Positions 1 to 6,207 of a stretch of 6,835 bases of DNA are shown piece by piece (the stretch's first letter is position 1; each line of letters starts with the position of its first letter). Position numbers and translations under genes: made by a program. Where the stretch lies: positions 1 to 6,835 of the forward strand of contig JAISZP010000260.1 in the NCBI GenBank assembly GCA_031269135.1, given 5' to 3'. The notes below the pieces were generated by a model. The model was given only the letters and a program-made list of their open reading frames with translations, had not been told where the DNA came from and did not search any database. Source of the DNA: Deltaproteobacteria bacterium. GTDB lineage: Bacteria; Desulfobacterota; Desulfarculia; Adiutricales; Adiutricaceae.

Positions 1-165
1 CTTGAGCGCTCACGATATGCCGACGAGCTGATTCTCAAGGGCGGCCTGTTCATCTACTCGCTGACCGACTTTAAAAGCCCTGTGACGGTCGATGTGGATT
101 TCCTGATGCAGGCGATCCCCAACACGCCTGATGAATTGCGTCCAGTGCTGGAAGAAATCATCTAA
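1..165 (+). pseudogene. AbiEii-type nucleotidyltransferase toxin, 3' fragment, probably truncated
   Basis: The frame is open from the first base and ends at TAA 163-165, giving 54 residues; the start lies outside the window. K13-G14-G15, then about 15 residues on the D31-V-D33-F pair, match the N-terminal nucleotidyltransferase signature of AbiEii/AbiGii family toxins (LKGG...DIDF). In that family this motif lies near the N-terminus and is followed by well over a hundred further residues. Here the protein stops about 20 residues after the motif, and AT-rich non-coding DNA follows in all frames, so the gene appears truncated. Intact members act with an AbiEi-type antitoxin as type IV toxin-antitoxin or phage-abortive modules by transferring nucleotides to RNA targets. 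This remnant keeps the predicted metal-binding aspartates but probably cannot fold. The family call rests on two motifs in a short piece. A naturally short variant is less likely. Confidence 0.6.
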
Positions 166-401
166 CAATTAAATTAAAAACCATACTTCCATATTCCTTA
201 AACTTTTTTTCTAAATAAAACCAGTCTAAGATTTTTTCTTATTAGAAAAATAATATATATAAGTTATTTTATCTTGAATTAATAGGGCTAAGTCAGTAAA
301 AAAACATATTTATTTCTATGTAAAATATCATTCTCTGCTGGAAAACCTAGTGACAAATTCCGCTGTCAGGACTTTATAGTTTGCGAAATGTAAAAAATAG
401 C
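166..401. other. AT-rich spacer, no gene
   Basis: Very AT-rich DNA with stops in all frames between the truncated AbiEii fragment and the gntR promoter. The only structure seen is an AT-only hairpin (TTTTTC 233-238 with GAAAAA 245-250, loop TTATTA), too weak to call a terminator. No continuation of the AbiEii reading frame was recognised. Confidence 0.6.
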
Positions 402-431
402 TTGCCATTTTTCCGGTTATCTTGATACGAT
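402..431 (+). promoter_or_regulatory. Putative sigma70-type promoter of the gntR gene
   Basis: TTGCCA (402-407, four of six matches to TTGACA) is followed after 18 bp by TACGAT (426-431, four of six matches to TATAAT). This would start transcription about 25 bp before the ATG at 464. The -10 box lies inside the dyad at 422-448, so a protein bound there should block the promoter. This was assigned by eye. Confidence 0.35.
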
Positions 432-448
432 GTATATCGTTTCATCAA
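422..448. promoter_or_regulatory. Nested dyad, candidate operator for autoregulation by the GntR protein
   Basis: ACGAT (427-431) and ATCGT (436-440) form an inverted repeat with a 4-bp centre. They are flanked by TTGAT (422-426) and ATCAA (444-448), which form an outer pair offset by 3 bp. Short dyads of this size are typical targets of FadR-subfamily GntR dimers, and such regulators often bind their own promoters. The site overlaps the predicted -10 box and ends 15 bp before the start codon. No second copy was seen in front of the kinase or nitroreductase genes. Confidence 0.4.
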
Positions 449-451
449 CTT

Positions 452-457
452 GGAGAG
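452..457 (+). promoter_or_regulatory. Ribosome binding site that fixes the gntR start
   Basis: GGAGAG with a 6-bp spacer to ATG 464. The frame is open further upstream to a TTG at 422, but that codon lies inside the operator and promoter and has no ribosome binding site. The ATG start is preferred. Confidence 0.7.
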
Positions 458-463
458 TCCTCA

Positions 464-1138
464 ATGCCGCCTATCGACAGAACATCTTTGGTCGATCAAC
501 TTTACGATCGAATTAAAAACAACATCATAAACCTTACCTATCCTATGGGTTCTAAGCTTAACGTCAATGATCTGCAAACTCATTACGGAGTCAGCAGCAC
601 CCCTCTGAGAGAAGCCATAACTCGCCTCCAAGCGGAAGGCTTGGTCACCTACGAAAACAATGTGGGCGCTAAGGTGATTTCTCTGGAACCCAAAGATGTC
701 GATGATATTCACGGTCTAGTATTGACCTTGCACAAAATGGCCGTGACCTTGGCTATGGAAATAGGCGATCACGAGCAAATGGCGGATAAAATAGACGGTT
801 ACGTCAAAGCTTATAAAGCTGCCACGACAGCCGAAGGTGAAGTGCAAAATATTGCGGATTTGATCGGCACTTTTTACAGACATTGCGGGAATACTCGTCT
901 TGATACGAATATGCATATGATTCAAGGCCAACAGTTGTTGTTGCGCTTTCTTTTTTATACCTATCTAAAACCAAATGAACGAAAGCAAGATGACTACGCG
1001 GGGATCGCAAAAGCGGTTAGGGCAGGAGACACTGATACGATCTTGAAGATATTGACGGAGATTTATAGAAAAGCCACCATAGTTCTTCATGAAGCTTTAG
1101 CTAGCCGTAACGACTCAAATACTAGTAAAAAAATATAA
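464..1138 (+). CDS. GntR-family transcriptional regulator, FadR/FCD subfamily
   Basis: A 224-residue DNA-binding regulator. Residues about 8-65 form the GntR winged helix: VDQLYDRIKNNI for helix 1, then VSSTPLREAITRLQAEGLV (43-61), the family's hallmark recognition helix with the PxREA core. Residues about 75-215 are helical and fit an FCD ligand-binding domain; FYRHCGN and a late AVRAGD turn correspond to conserved FCD landmarks. The usual histidine before that turn appears to be an aspartate (QDDYAGI), so the metal site of this domain may be altered. Total length is close to the family norm of 220-240. Such proteins sense organic acids or related metabolites and usually repress nearby catabolic genes. 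The acyl kinase-dehydrogenase operon lies 1.47 kb downstream on the same strand and is a possible target, but no shared operator was found. The gene is noticeably more AT-rich than the metabolic genes. The effector is unknown. Confidence 0.9.
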   Translation: MPPIDRTSLVDQLYDRIKNNIINLTYPMGSKLNVNDLQTHYGVSSTPLREAITRLQAEGLVTYENNVGAKVISLEPKDVDDIHGLVLTLHKMAVTLAMEIGDHEQMADKIDGYVKAYKAATTAEGEVQNIADLIGTFYRHCGNTRLDTNMHMIQGQQLLLRFLFYTYLKPNERKQDDYAGIAKAVRAGDTDTILKILTEIYRKATIVLHEALASRNDSNTSKKI

Positions 1139-1413
1139 AATTTCCAATATTATATAAAAAATCCAGTTACATTTTTAAAAACGATTATATGCTTATATCA
1201 TATTAGACTTTCAGCAAGCCTATGATTGTGAAAGAAAAGCAACCCACGCGACTATTGATGGCGCGCGGGGCGCTAAGATTGCGTTCAGTTTTTTGACTTA
1301 ACGCCGATTTTTTAGTATCGCCACCAAAAACCTGTCGCAAGCCATGAAAAAAATATAAATTAAACCCGTGCGCCTGCTTGGTGAAGGCTTACGGTTAGTA
1401 AAAGCAAAAAGAT

Positions 1414-1449
1414 AAGTCTTTTGCTATTTTTTTTGCGGTAAGACTTTTT
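1414..1449 (+). terminator. Weak hairpin with T-run, doubtful terminator
   Basis: AAGTCTT (1414-1420) pairs with AAGACTT (1440-1446), followed directly by TTT. The 19-nt loop is T-rich and the stem is AT-rich. A competing pairing of GCAAAAA near 1404 with the T-run and GC near 1430 is possible. It lies about 280 bp after gntR, far for its terminator, and may be chance. Confidence 0.2.
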
Positions 1450-1540
1450 GAAAAGTTGATAATTTAATAATTATAATAAATTATAAGCGTTAAATCTAAC
1501 GTAAAATAAAATTTTGTTATTTTTTTGCTAAAGTTACAAT

Positions 1541-1568
1541 TTGACATGCTTCTTGTTTGTCGTAGAGT
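1541..1568 (+). promoter_or_regulatory. Promoter-like site in the spacer, no gene downstream
   Basis: A consensus TTGACA (1541-1546), 16 bp, then TAGAGT (1563-1568, four of six matches). No open frame follows for a kilobase, so a product would be a non-coding RNA or nothing. The nine bases TTGACATGC recur at the stronger promoter at 6369, and both sites precede a 17-bp repeat array. Confidence 0.25.
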
Positions 1569-1867
1569 AGCCAAACTGTAAAATTTCACTTGCTTTTTTT
1601 CGTGGCCTAGCTTATGATTTTTTTAACCAAAAGAATTATAGACTTGGGAAAGGCCTTAATTTAGAAAGCCTTTTAAAATTTCGTTCAGTTTCCTGTATAG
1701 GTCTAAATCGTTAGCAATATAAGAAAATTTAGCGATATCATATTTTTTATGCATATAAGCTATGGTTTTCGCCTGTAGAATTACTGTTACGATTTTTTAT
1801 GAATCATTTCGCTTACTCATTTGAACATAGTTAGAGTGCCCCTTCCTTAAGCTAGCGTGACGTTTCG

Positions 1868-1969
1868 CCCTGTTTTGGACTCATCCCTGTTTTGGAGTCA
1901 TCTCTGCTTTGGATTCATCCTTGCTTTGGACTCATCTCTGCTTTGGACTTATCTCTGCTTTGGACTTAT
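1868..1969. repeat. Tandem array A: six 17-bp units
   Basis: Six contiguous 17-bp units, all exactly 17 bp long, at 1868, 1885, 1902, 1919, 1936 and 1953. Consensus CTCTGCTTTGGACTCAT. The last two copies are identical (ending CTTAT) and the first two carry CCCTGTTTTGGA. Because 17 is not a multiple of three, the array cannot encode a regular peptide repeat. It lies in gene-free DNA. Two further 17-bp-period arrays occur in the window. Confidence 0.95.
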
Positions 1970-1982
1970 TAGACCTATGGAA

Positions 1983-2002
1983 TCCTCGCTTAATGACGAG
2001 GA
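1983..2002. other. Short perfect hairpin after array A
   Basis: TCCTCG (1983-1988) and CGAGGA (1997-2002) form a 6-bp stem with an 8-nt loop, 13 bp after array A. It is followed by an A-run on the plus strand and has no T-run on the correct side in either direction, so it is not an intrinsic terminator. It could be a protein site or chance. Confidence 0.4.
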
Positions 2003-2024
2003 AAAAACAGTGATTCTCTTTTAG

Positions 2025-2252
2025 GTTGCAATCACAGGCCGACGGTTAGGACGAAATCTCAAAGGCGTCGCTTTTTCCAGCGAGTCCGCAAGAGCCGCAG
2101 TTCTCGAAAAGTCGGCTGAACTTCTTCAACGCTTGTGCCCATATAGAAGCGTTACGTTGAACCTGAGATGCTCGCAGTTAACGTCTTTGTCCGCACAATA
2201 TGCTTCTTTTTTTAGCGCCGAATCTTATAATGCCAAGCATTTTGCATCATGA
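2025..2252 (+). pseudogene. Startless open frame of 75 codons, possible gene relic
   Basis: One frame is open from just after TAG 2022-2024 to TGA 2250-2252 in a stretch of higher GC than the DNA around it, but it contains no ATG, GTG or TTG with a ribosome binding site. Its middle reads SAELLQRLCPYRSVTLNLR, which recalls the little-finger domain of Y-family DNA polymerases (RRL...RTVTLKLRYADF in DinB). That similarity is short and from memory. Part of the stretch (AGTCCGCAAGAGCCGCAG near 2085) also resembles the 17-bp repeats of array C, so the open frame may be accidental. If it is a relic, the gene was lost by truncation at both ends. Confidence 0.2.
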
Positions 2253-2272
2253 AGAAGCATTTTGTATTATGA
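2235..2272. repeat. Two-copy 20-bp direct repeat
   Basis: AAGCATTTTGCATCATGAAG at 2235-2254 is followed at once by AAGCATTTTGTATTATGA at 2255-2272, with two transition differences. It is a recent-looking local duplication in non-coding DNA, close before the microsatellite. Confidence 0.85.
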
Positions 2273-2318
2273 TGCTGAGACTATCGTGGACGACGGCAAG
2301 AATACCAAGTTTTCGACT

Positions 2319-2412
<94 letters not shown>

Positions 2413-2427
2413 AGATGATGAAAATCC

Positions 2428-2580
2428 TTTAGCTGGAGAATGTATTTAGCTGGAGATTGCATTTAGCCAAAGAGCGTAATTCAGCCGGAGAGCAAATTCA
2501 GCCGCACGCTAAATAGTCGCAGACCAAATTCAGCCGGACGCCGATCGACGACTTCGGGGCGAGATTAGCCGCAAGCATAA
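2428..2580. repeat. Tandem array B: degenerate 17-bp units before the kinase gene
   Basis: Units at 2428, 2445, 2462, 2479, 2496, 2513 (15 bp) and 2528 follow one another, and an eighth (ATTAGCCGCAAGCATAA, 2564-2580) lies after 20 bp of unrelated sequence. Early units read TTTAGCTGGAGATTGCA and later ones ATTCAGCCGGAGAGCAA, so the array drifts along its length. The eighth unit shares CCGCAAGCAT with units of array C. The array ends 30 bp before the kinase start codon and contains the only CATAAT -10-like box there (2576-2581), so the operon's promoter may lie in or on the repeats. Confidence 0.85.
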
Positions 2581-2610
2581 TGTACAGTTTTGATAGGGGT
2601 TTGCCTTTAT

Positions 2611-3690
2611 ATGTATAAGATTTTAGTGTTAAACCTTGGCGCCACATCTAGTAAGGTTTCAATTTACGAAGATTTAAGCGTTAAAGTAGATAGCGTCATA
2701 AGGCACTCCAAGCAAGAAATGCAGGCGGCCCCGCTGTCGAGAGATCAAGTGGTCTATCGAAAAAAAATGGTTCTTCAATGGCTGGCCGACAATGGCGAAG
2801 CGATGGAAAATTTCGACGCCGTCGCCGCTCGTGGAGCCACCACTCCCGAAGCCAATCAGGGAGGAACGTATCTTGTCGACGGTAAATATAGAGAACTGTT
2901 GTTGCAGATCTATATTCCCGACGAGCCGCCTCTTCACGGCAACCGCATCATCACTCCCTTGGCCTTGTCTTTGACCGAGGGTTTGAACATTCCGATCTAC
3001 GTCACCGATCCCACCTCAGTCGATGAGATGACCCCAAAAGCCAAGCTCTCGGGACTTAAGGGTCATCCTCGTCGAAGTTGTTTTCATGCCTTAAATCATC
3101 GCATCGTAGCCCGCAAACACGCCGCCAAGCTCGGCAAGCCCTACCCTGAATGCCGTTTTGTAGTAGCGCATATGGGAGGAGGCATCTCGGTAGGAGCCCA
3201 TGAGAATGGATTGGTCGTGGATGCGGGAGACACGGCTGAGGGCTATGGTCCCTTTTCGCCTGAACGATCAGGAACCATTAGCACAGGTGTGATGATGGAA
3301 CTGTGTTATCGACAGGAGATAACTAAAGACCAATTTCACCGTCTTGTCCGCGGAAACGGCGGCTTGGCTTCTCATCTAGGCACCTCCGATCTTAGGGAGG
3401 TCGAGGCCAGAGTCGACTCCGGCGACCAGGAAGCTCAATTGGTCATGGAGGCTATGTTTTACCAGATCATCAAGGAAATCGGCTCCTACGCCGCAGTCTT
3501 AAAGTTCGAACTCGATTCGATCATTTTGACTGGAGGGCTGGCCTACAGTCGGCGTTTGGTTTCTCGCGTCGAGCAGTACGTCGGTAAACTCGCTCCGGTG
3601 GCGGTTTATCCGGGCGAGTTCGAAAATGAGGCCTTAGCCGCCGGCGCCTACAGGGTGCTGAGCGGGCAGGAAAAGGCCATTGTTCTTTAA
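2611..3690 (+). CDS. buk: Butyrate kinase-family acyl kinase
   Basis: Phosphorylates a short carboxylic acid with ATP, or makes ATP from the acyl phosphate; cytoplasmic. The 359 residues match the usual butyrate kinase length of about 355. It belongs to the acetate/sugar kinase (ASKHA) fold. N8-L-G-A-T-S-S-K15 is the first phosphate loop, A73-R74-G75 carries the conserved substrate-side arginine, VAHMGGGISVG (185-195) is the second phosphate loop, GPFSPERSG (213-221) is a butyrate kinase hallmark, and ILTGGLAYS near 305-313 is the adenosine motif, with VYPGE close to the C-terminus. The PFSPER and VYPGE motifs favour Buk over acetate kinase. ATG 2611 is chosen because the alignment begins at MYKILVLNLG; AGGGG (2595-2599) is a rather distant ribosome binding site. 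First gene of a two-gene operon with the aldehyde dehydrogenase. The true substrate could be butyrate, isobutyrate or another short acid. No phosphotransbutyrylase is present in the window. Confidence 0.93.
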   Translation: MYKILVLNLGATSSKVSIYEDLSVKVDSVIRHSKQEMQAAPLSRDQVVYRKKMVLQWLADNGEAMENFDAVAARGATTPEANQGGTYLVDGKYRELLLQIYIPDEPPLHGNRIITPLALSLTEGLNIPIYVTDPTSVDEMTPKAKLSGLKGHPRRSCFHALNHRIVARKHAAKLGKPYPECRFVVAHMGGGISVGAHENGLVVDAGDTAEGYGPFSPERSGTISTGVMMELCYRQEITKDQFHRLVRGNGGLASHLGTSDLREVEARVDSGDQEAQLVMEAMFYQIIKEIGSYAAVLKFELDSIILTGGLAYSRRLVSRVEQYVGKLAPVAVYPGEFENEALAAGAYRVLSGQEKAIVL

Positions 3691-3712
3691 GTTTTTTCTC
3701 TTAAATCCTTTT

Positions 3713-3717
3713 GGAGG
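3713..3717 (+). promoter_or_regulatory. Ribosome binding site that fixes the dehydrogenase start
   Basis: GGAGG with a 5-bp spacer to ATG 3723. The frame is open upstream to a TTG at 3711, but that codon overlaps this site and would add only four residues. The ATG is the start. Confidence 0.85.
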
Positions 3718-3722
3718 ACCAT

Positions 3723-5102
3723 ATGGATAATAAGCAGTTCATCGCCGGCCTTATCGAGAAGGCCAGAGCGGCCCAAAGCAAATTTGAGACCTTTGATCAA
3801 AGAGCGGTCGACAAGGTCTGTCTGGCCATCGCCAAGTGCATTTACGACAATGCCGAGATTTTGGCCGAAGAAGCTGTCGCCGAGACCGGCATGGGCGACG
3901 TTCAGAGCAAGATCCGCAAGCAGCGCGTCATTACGATGAGTCACTTCGACCATGTCAAAGGCAAAAAGAGCGTGGGAATCATCGAAGAGGATCCCGAACT
4001 TCAAGTGGTCACCTACGCCAAACCCATTGGGGTCATCGCCTGCATAACTCCCACCACCAACCCCACTTCCACCGCTTGCGGCAACGGCGTCTACGCCGTC
4101 AAGAGCCGTAACGCTCTAATAGTCGCGCCCCATCCCAGGGCGAAGAAGTGCACCGCTCACGCCGTGCACATCATACGGGAAGCCATGGAAAAGGCCGGCG
4201 GTTTCGCAGATCTGATGCAAGTCATCGAAGAACCCACAGTGGAACTCTCTCAGCTTTTGATGGCCTCATGCGACGCCACCATCGCCACCGGCGGTCCCGG
4301 CATGGTCAAAGCCGCTTATTCCAGCGGTCGCCCCAGTTTCGGCGTGGGAGGCGGCAACTGTCAAAGCTTCTTCGATCGCGGCGTCAAGGATTTGTATGAC
4401 GAATACGCCATCTGCACCATCCGCTGCAAAAACATCGACGGCGGCGTTCAGTGCAACGGCGAGCAGTGCCTGCATCTGCCCGCCGAAGAAGAAAGCGCTG
4501 TTTTGGACGCCTTCAAAAGGCAAAACGCCGTCATCATTGAAGACGAGGCCACTTTAAACAAGATTCGCGAAGTTTTGTTTCTCCCTAACGGCGGCTTCAA
4601 TCCCAAGTTTGTGGGACTCCCGACGGCGAAATTGGCCGAGGCCTTCGGCATTCAAGCTCCGGCCAACACGACGTTGTTTCTCCTGAAGGCTTCCGGCAAC
4701 GCCCATGACGATCTGCTTTGCCGGGAAAAGCTCTGCCTCTGCACCTCGTATCTGCCGTATAAAACCTTCGAAGAGGGCGTCAATACCGGCCTGATCAACC
4801 TCAAGCATGCCGGGGCAGGCCATTCGGCGGTCATCTTCAGCTACGACAAAGCCCATATCGACTACGTGGCCAAGACCTGGCCGGTCGGTCGCCTTTCAGT
4901 CAACATCGGCAACAACGTCGCCGGCGGAAACTCGGCCTCTATCGGCTACAATCCGACCATTTCCTTGGGCTGCGGGACCTGGGGCGGAAACTCGATATCC
5001 GAGAACCTGACATATCGTCACTTGATGAACATGACTAAGGTCGGCACGGTTCTGAAGGATGCGCCAGGCTACGATCCGGAAAAGGTCTTCACTTTGGATT
5101 AA
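3723..5102 (+). CDS. CoA-acylating aldehyde dehydrogenase (AdhE N-domain / EutE-like)
   Basis: Catalyses aldehyde + CoA + NAD+ to acyl-CoA + NADH, or the reverse; cytoplasmic. The 459 residues follow the N-terminal half of AdhE from end to end: ITPTTNPTSTA holds the conserved active-site asparagine, then APHPRAKK, EEPTVELSQLLM, the nucleotide loop ATGGPGMVKAAYSSG with G190-G191-P-G193, the catalytic cysteine C244 in GGVQCNGEQ, LCREKL, and the C-terminal hallmark LGCGTWGGNSISENL. There is no alcohol dehydrogenase domain, and no N-terminal extension of the kind that targets EutE or PduP to microcompartments. The active-site segment is unusually rich in cysteine (C231, C235, C244, C249) and has IDGGVQC where AdhE has FDNGVIC, so it is a distinct subfamily and the aldehyde is uncertain: acetaldehyde, butyraldehyde or a substituted aldehyde such as sulfoacetaldehyde. 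It lies 32 bp after the acyl kinase, clearly in one operon, and is closed by the terminator at 5152. Confidence 0.9.
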   Translation: MDNKQFIAGLIEKARAAQSKFETFDQRAVDKVCLAIAKCIYDNAEILAEEAVAETGMGDVQSKIRKQRVITMSHFDHVKGKKSVGIIEEDPELQVVTYAKPIGVIACITPTTNPTSTACGNGVYAVKSRNALIVAPHPRAKKCTAHAVHIIREAMEKAGGFADLMQVIEEPTVELSQLLMASCDATIATGGPGMVKAAYSSGRPSFGVGGGNCQSFFDRGVKDLYDEYAICTIRCKNIDGGVQCNGEQCLHLPAEEESAVLDAFKRQNAVIIEDEATLNKIREVLFLPNGGFNPKFVGLPTAKLAEAFGIQAPANTTLFLLKASGNAHDDLLCREKLCLCTSYLPYKTFEEGVNTGLINLKHAGAGHSAVIFSYDKAHIDYVAKTWPVGRLSVNIGNNVAGGNSASIGYNPTISLGCGTWGGNSISENLTYRHLMNMTKVGTVLKDAPGYDPEKVFTLD

Positions 5103-5151
5103 GATTCGGCGCTTTCAGGCCGATGTCCGGTCTTTCCCGGTCGCACTCGAA

Positions 5152-5203
5152 TTTCCCAGTCGAGGCGTCAACAGACGTCTTGACTGGGAAAGTCTGTTTT
5201 TTT
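5152..5203 (+). terminator. Strong intrinsic terminator of the kinase-dehydrogenase operon
   Basis: Arms 5152-5169 and 5174-5191 pair over 18 positions with one mismatch (G5162/T5181) and one G-U, loop AACA, followed after five bases by seven T (5197-5203). It stands 49 bp after the dehydrogenase stop codon. The outer ten base pairs, TTTCCCAGTC with GACTGGGAAA, are perfect. This separates the operon from the nitroreductase gene. Confidence 0.93.
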
Positions 5204-5281
5204 CTTGGGGCCTGTTTTCAGAAAATCTAACACTAATTATTTTTATGTCTCTATATTTTTAGAGAACATTTTTATTAGGGG

Positions 5282-5342
5282 TTAGTATATGCAGTTAATT
5301 TTTATGTATTATGGTGGATTACAATATTGTTAAAGCAATATT
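5282..5342 (+). promoter_or_regulatory. Putative promoter and dyad in the AT-rich leader of the nitroreductase gene
   Basis: TATTAT (5307-5312) is a fair -10 box, with only a weak TTAGTA (5282-5287) at 19 bp for the -35. AATATTG (5323-5329) and CAATATT (5336-5342) form a perfect 7-bp inverted repeat with a 6-bp centre just downstream, between the likely start of transcription and the ribosome binding site. It could be an operator or a leader hairpin. The strong terminator upstream means this gene needs its own promoter. Confidence 0.3.
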
Positions 5343-5361
5343 TTTGGTTTAAAGGTGTTTT

Positions 5362-6207
5362 ATGGAAGATTTGCAATTTAAAATTGATGAAGATAGCTGT
5401 GTTAAATGTGGACTATGCGCAAAAGATTGTCCTAATCGAGTCATAAACTCCCCCAAGGATGAGTTTCCTAAATTGGCCGAAGGACGTTCCGGCAACTGTC
5501 TGGAGTGCCAGCATTGTTTGGCGGTTTGCCCCACAGGTTCGCTTTCCATTTTCGGAGTCGACCCCAAAGAACTCATCACCGTCTCCAAATCCGACTGGCC
5601 TTCCCCTGAATCGGTCCGAGCTTTTGTCCGCGACCGCAGGAGCATTAGACATTTCAAAAATGAAAACGTCTCAAAGCCGCTTTTGGACACTATCTTAAGC
5701 GACCTCCAATTCGCCCCCACCGCTCGCAACAGGCGTTTTTTGGACTTTATCGTCATTGACGACATTGCGGCCATGGACGCCTTTCGTGAAAGCATGATTC
5801 GTCTGTCGGAGAAGGCGCTTAGCGGAGGCTTGGAGTCGCCTTTCGTCAAAGGCGTGGTTAAATATTACCGCCGTGATTCTGTGGACGTGCTCTTTCGCGG
5901 CGCCCCGCACATCATTGTCGTGAGCGCTCAGGAGTCCCAAGTAGGCGGCTTGGTCGACGTCGCCCTGACTTTGGCCTATTTTGAATTTTTAGCCGCCACT
6001 TCAGGAATAGGAACCTGTTGGTGCGGCTTTTTGCCGATCATGGCCGCCAGCGTGCCGGGCGTTCGAGAGCTTCTGGGCATAGGTCCCAAGAACCACTTCT
6101 ACGCCTTGTATTTCGGCCTTCCGGCGATAAAGTACATGCGCATCGTCAAGCGTGAAGGAACGGCCACGATTCGCCGTCTCAGCGCTCAAGAGTTATCCGT
6201 CCAGTAA
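5362..6207 (+). CDS. Nitroreductase-family protein with N-terminal 2x[4Fe-4S] ferredoxin domain
   Basis: A 281-residue fusion of a bacterial ferredoxin module and an FMN-binding nitroreductase domain, presumably cytoplasmic. The ferredoxin part has two complete cluster motifs, C13-C16-C19-C23-P and C46-C49-C52-C56-P. The nitroreductase part starts near residue 83, with R92-R-S-I-R96 as the usual FMN phosphate-contact motif, APTARNRRF in place of the common APSxxNxQPW, PHIIVV before the central helix, and LAATSGIGTCWCG matching the family's GLGSCWIG segment. In such fusions electrons are thought to pass from ferredoxin or another low-potential donor through the clusters to FMN and then to an unknown substrate; the family is common in strict anaerobes. 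ATG 5362 has AAAGG six bases upstream and starts immediately before the ferredoxin domain. It has its own leader and is probably not co-transcribed with the preceding operon. The substrate cannot be told from sequence. Confidence 0.9.
   Translation: MEDLQFKIDEDSCVKCGLCAKDCPNRVINSPKDEFPKLAEGRSGNCLECQHCLAVCPTGSLSIFGVDPKELITVSKSDWPSPESVRAFVRDRRSIRHFKNENVSKPLLDTILSDLQFAPTARNRRFLDFIVIDDIAAMDAFRESMIRLSEKALSGGLESPFVKGVVKYYRRDSVDVLFRGAPHIIVVSAQESQVGGLVDVALTLAYFEFLAATSGIGTCWCGFLPIMAASVPGVRELLGIGPKNHFYALYFGLPAIKYMRIVKREGTATIRRLSAQELSVQ

Larger units (their letters stand above)
1139..1867. other. Gene-free AT-rich spacer after gntR
   Basis: No frame of convincing coding character on either strand. Two islands of higher GC (about 1245-1290 and 1364-1400) stand out in the AT-rich background and may be relics of former coding DNA. 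Both translate for a short way into similar tails: PTRLLMARGALRL before a TGA near 1295, and KPVRLLGEGLRL before a TAA near 1415. A C-terminal piece of a Y-family polymerase (PVRLLG is common in DinB tails) is one thought, too short to claim. One promoter-like site (1541-1568) and one hairpin (1414-1446) are listed separately. I see nothing else. Confidence 0.5.

Noticed and set aside
2085..2110. Separate copy of the array C repeat
   Set aside because: AGTCCGCAAGAGCCGCAG resembles array C units but stands alone without a 17-bp neighbour; noted as a caution on the open frame there, not as a repeat.
2611..3690. Acetate kinase or propionate kinase
   Set aside because: Length of 359 residues and the GPFSPER, ILTGGLAYS and VYPGE motifs fit butyrate kinase; acetate kinases are about 400 residues with different motifs.
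3687..5010. Many long open frames on both strands inside the dehydrogenase gene
   Set aside because: They overlap a gene with complete family motifs, lack ribosome binding sites, and their translations are rich in arginine, histidine or serine as expected from reading a GC-rich gene out of frame.
3723..5102. Firm call as sulfoacetaldehyde dehydrogenase (SauS) or as a microcompartment enzyme
   Set aside because: The active-site segment does not match what I recall of SauS, no sulfonate genes or shell proteins are in the window, and there is no targeting extension. Only the broader acylating family is supported.
5059..5262. Plus-strand 67-codon open frame after the dehydrogenase
   Set aside because: It starts inside the dehydrogenase gene and passes through the intrinsic terminator; no ribosome binding site.
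5349..5849. Minus-strand 166-codon open frame opposite the nitroreductase gene
   Set aside because: It lies opposite a gene with two intact cluster motifs and a nitroreductase domain; the translation matches nothing I recognise and it has no promoter or ribosome binding site.
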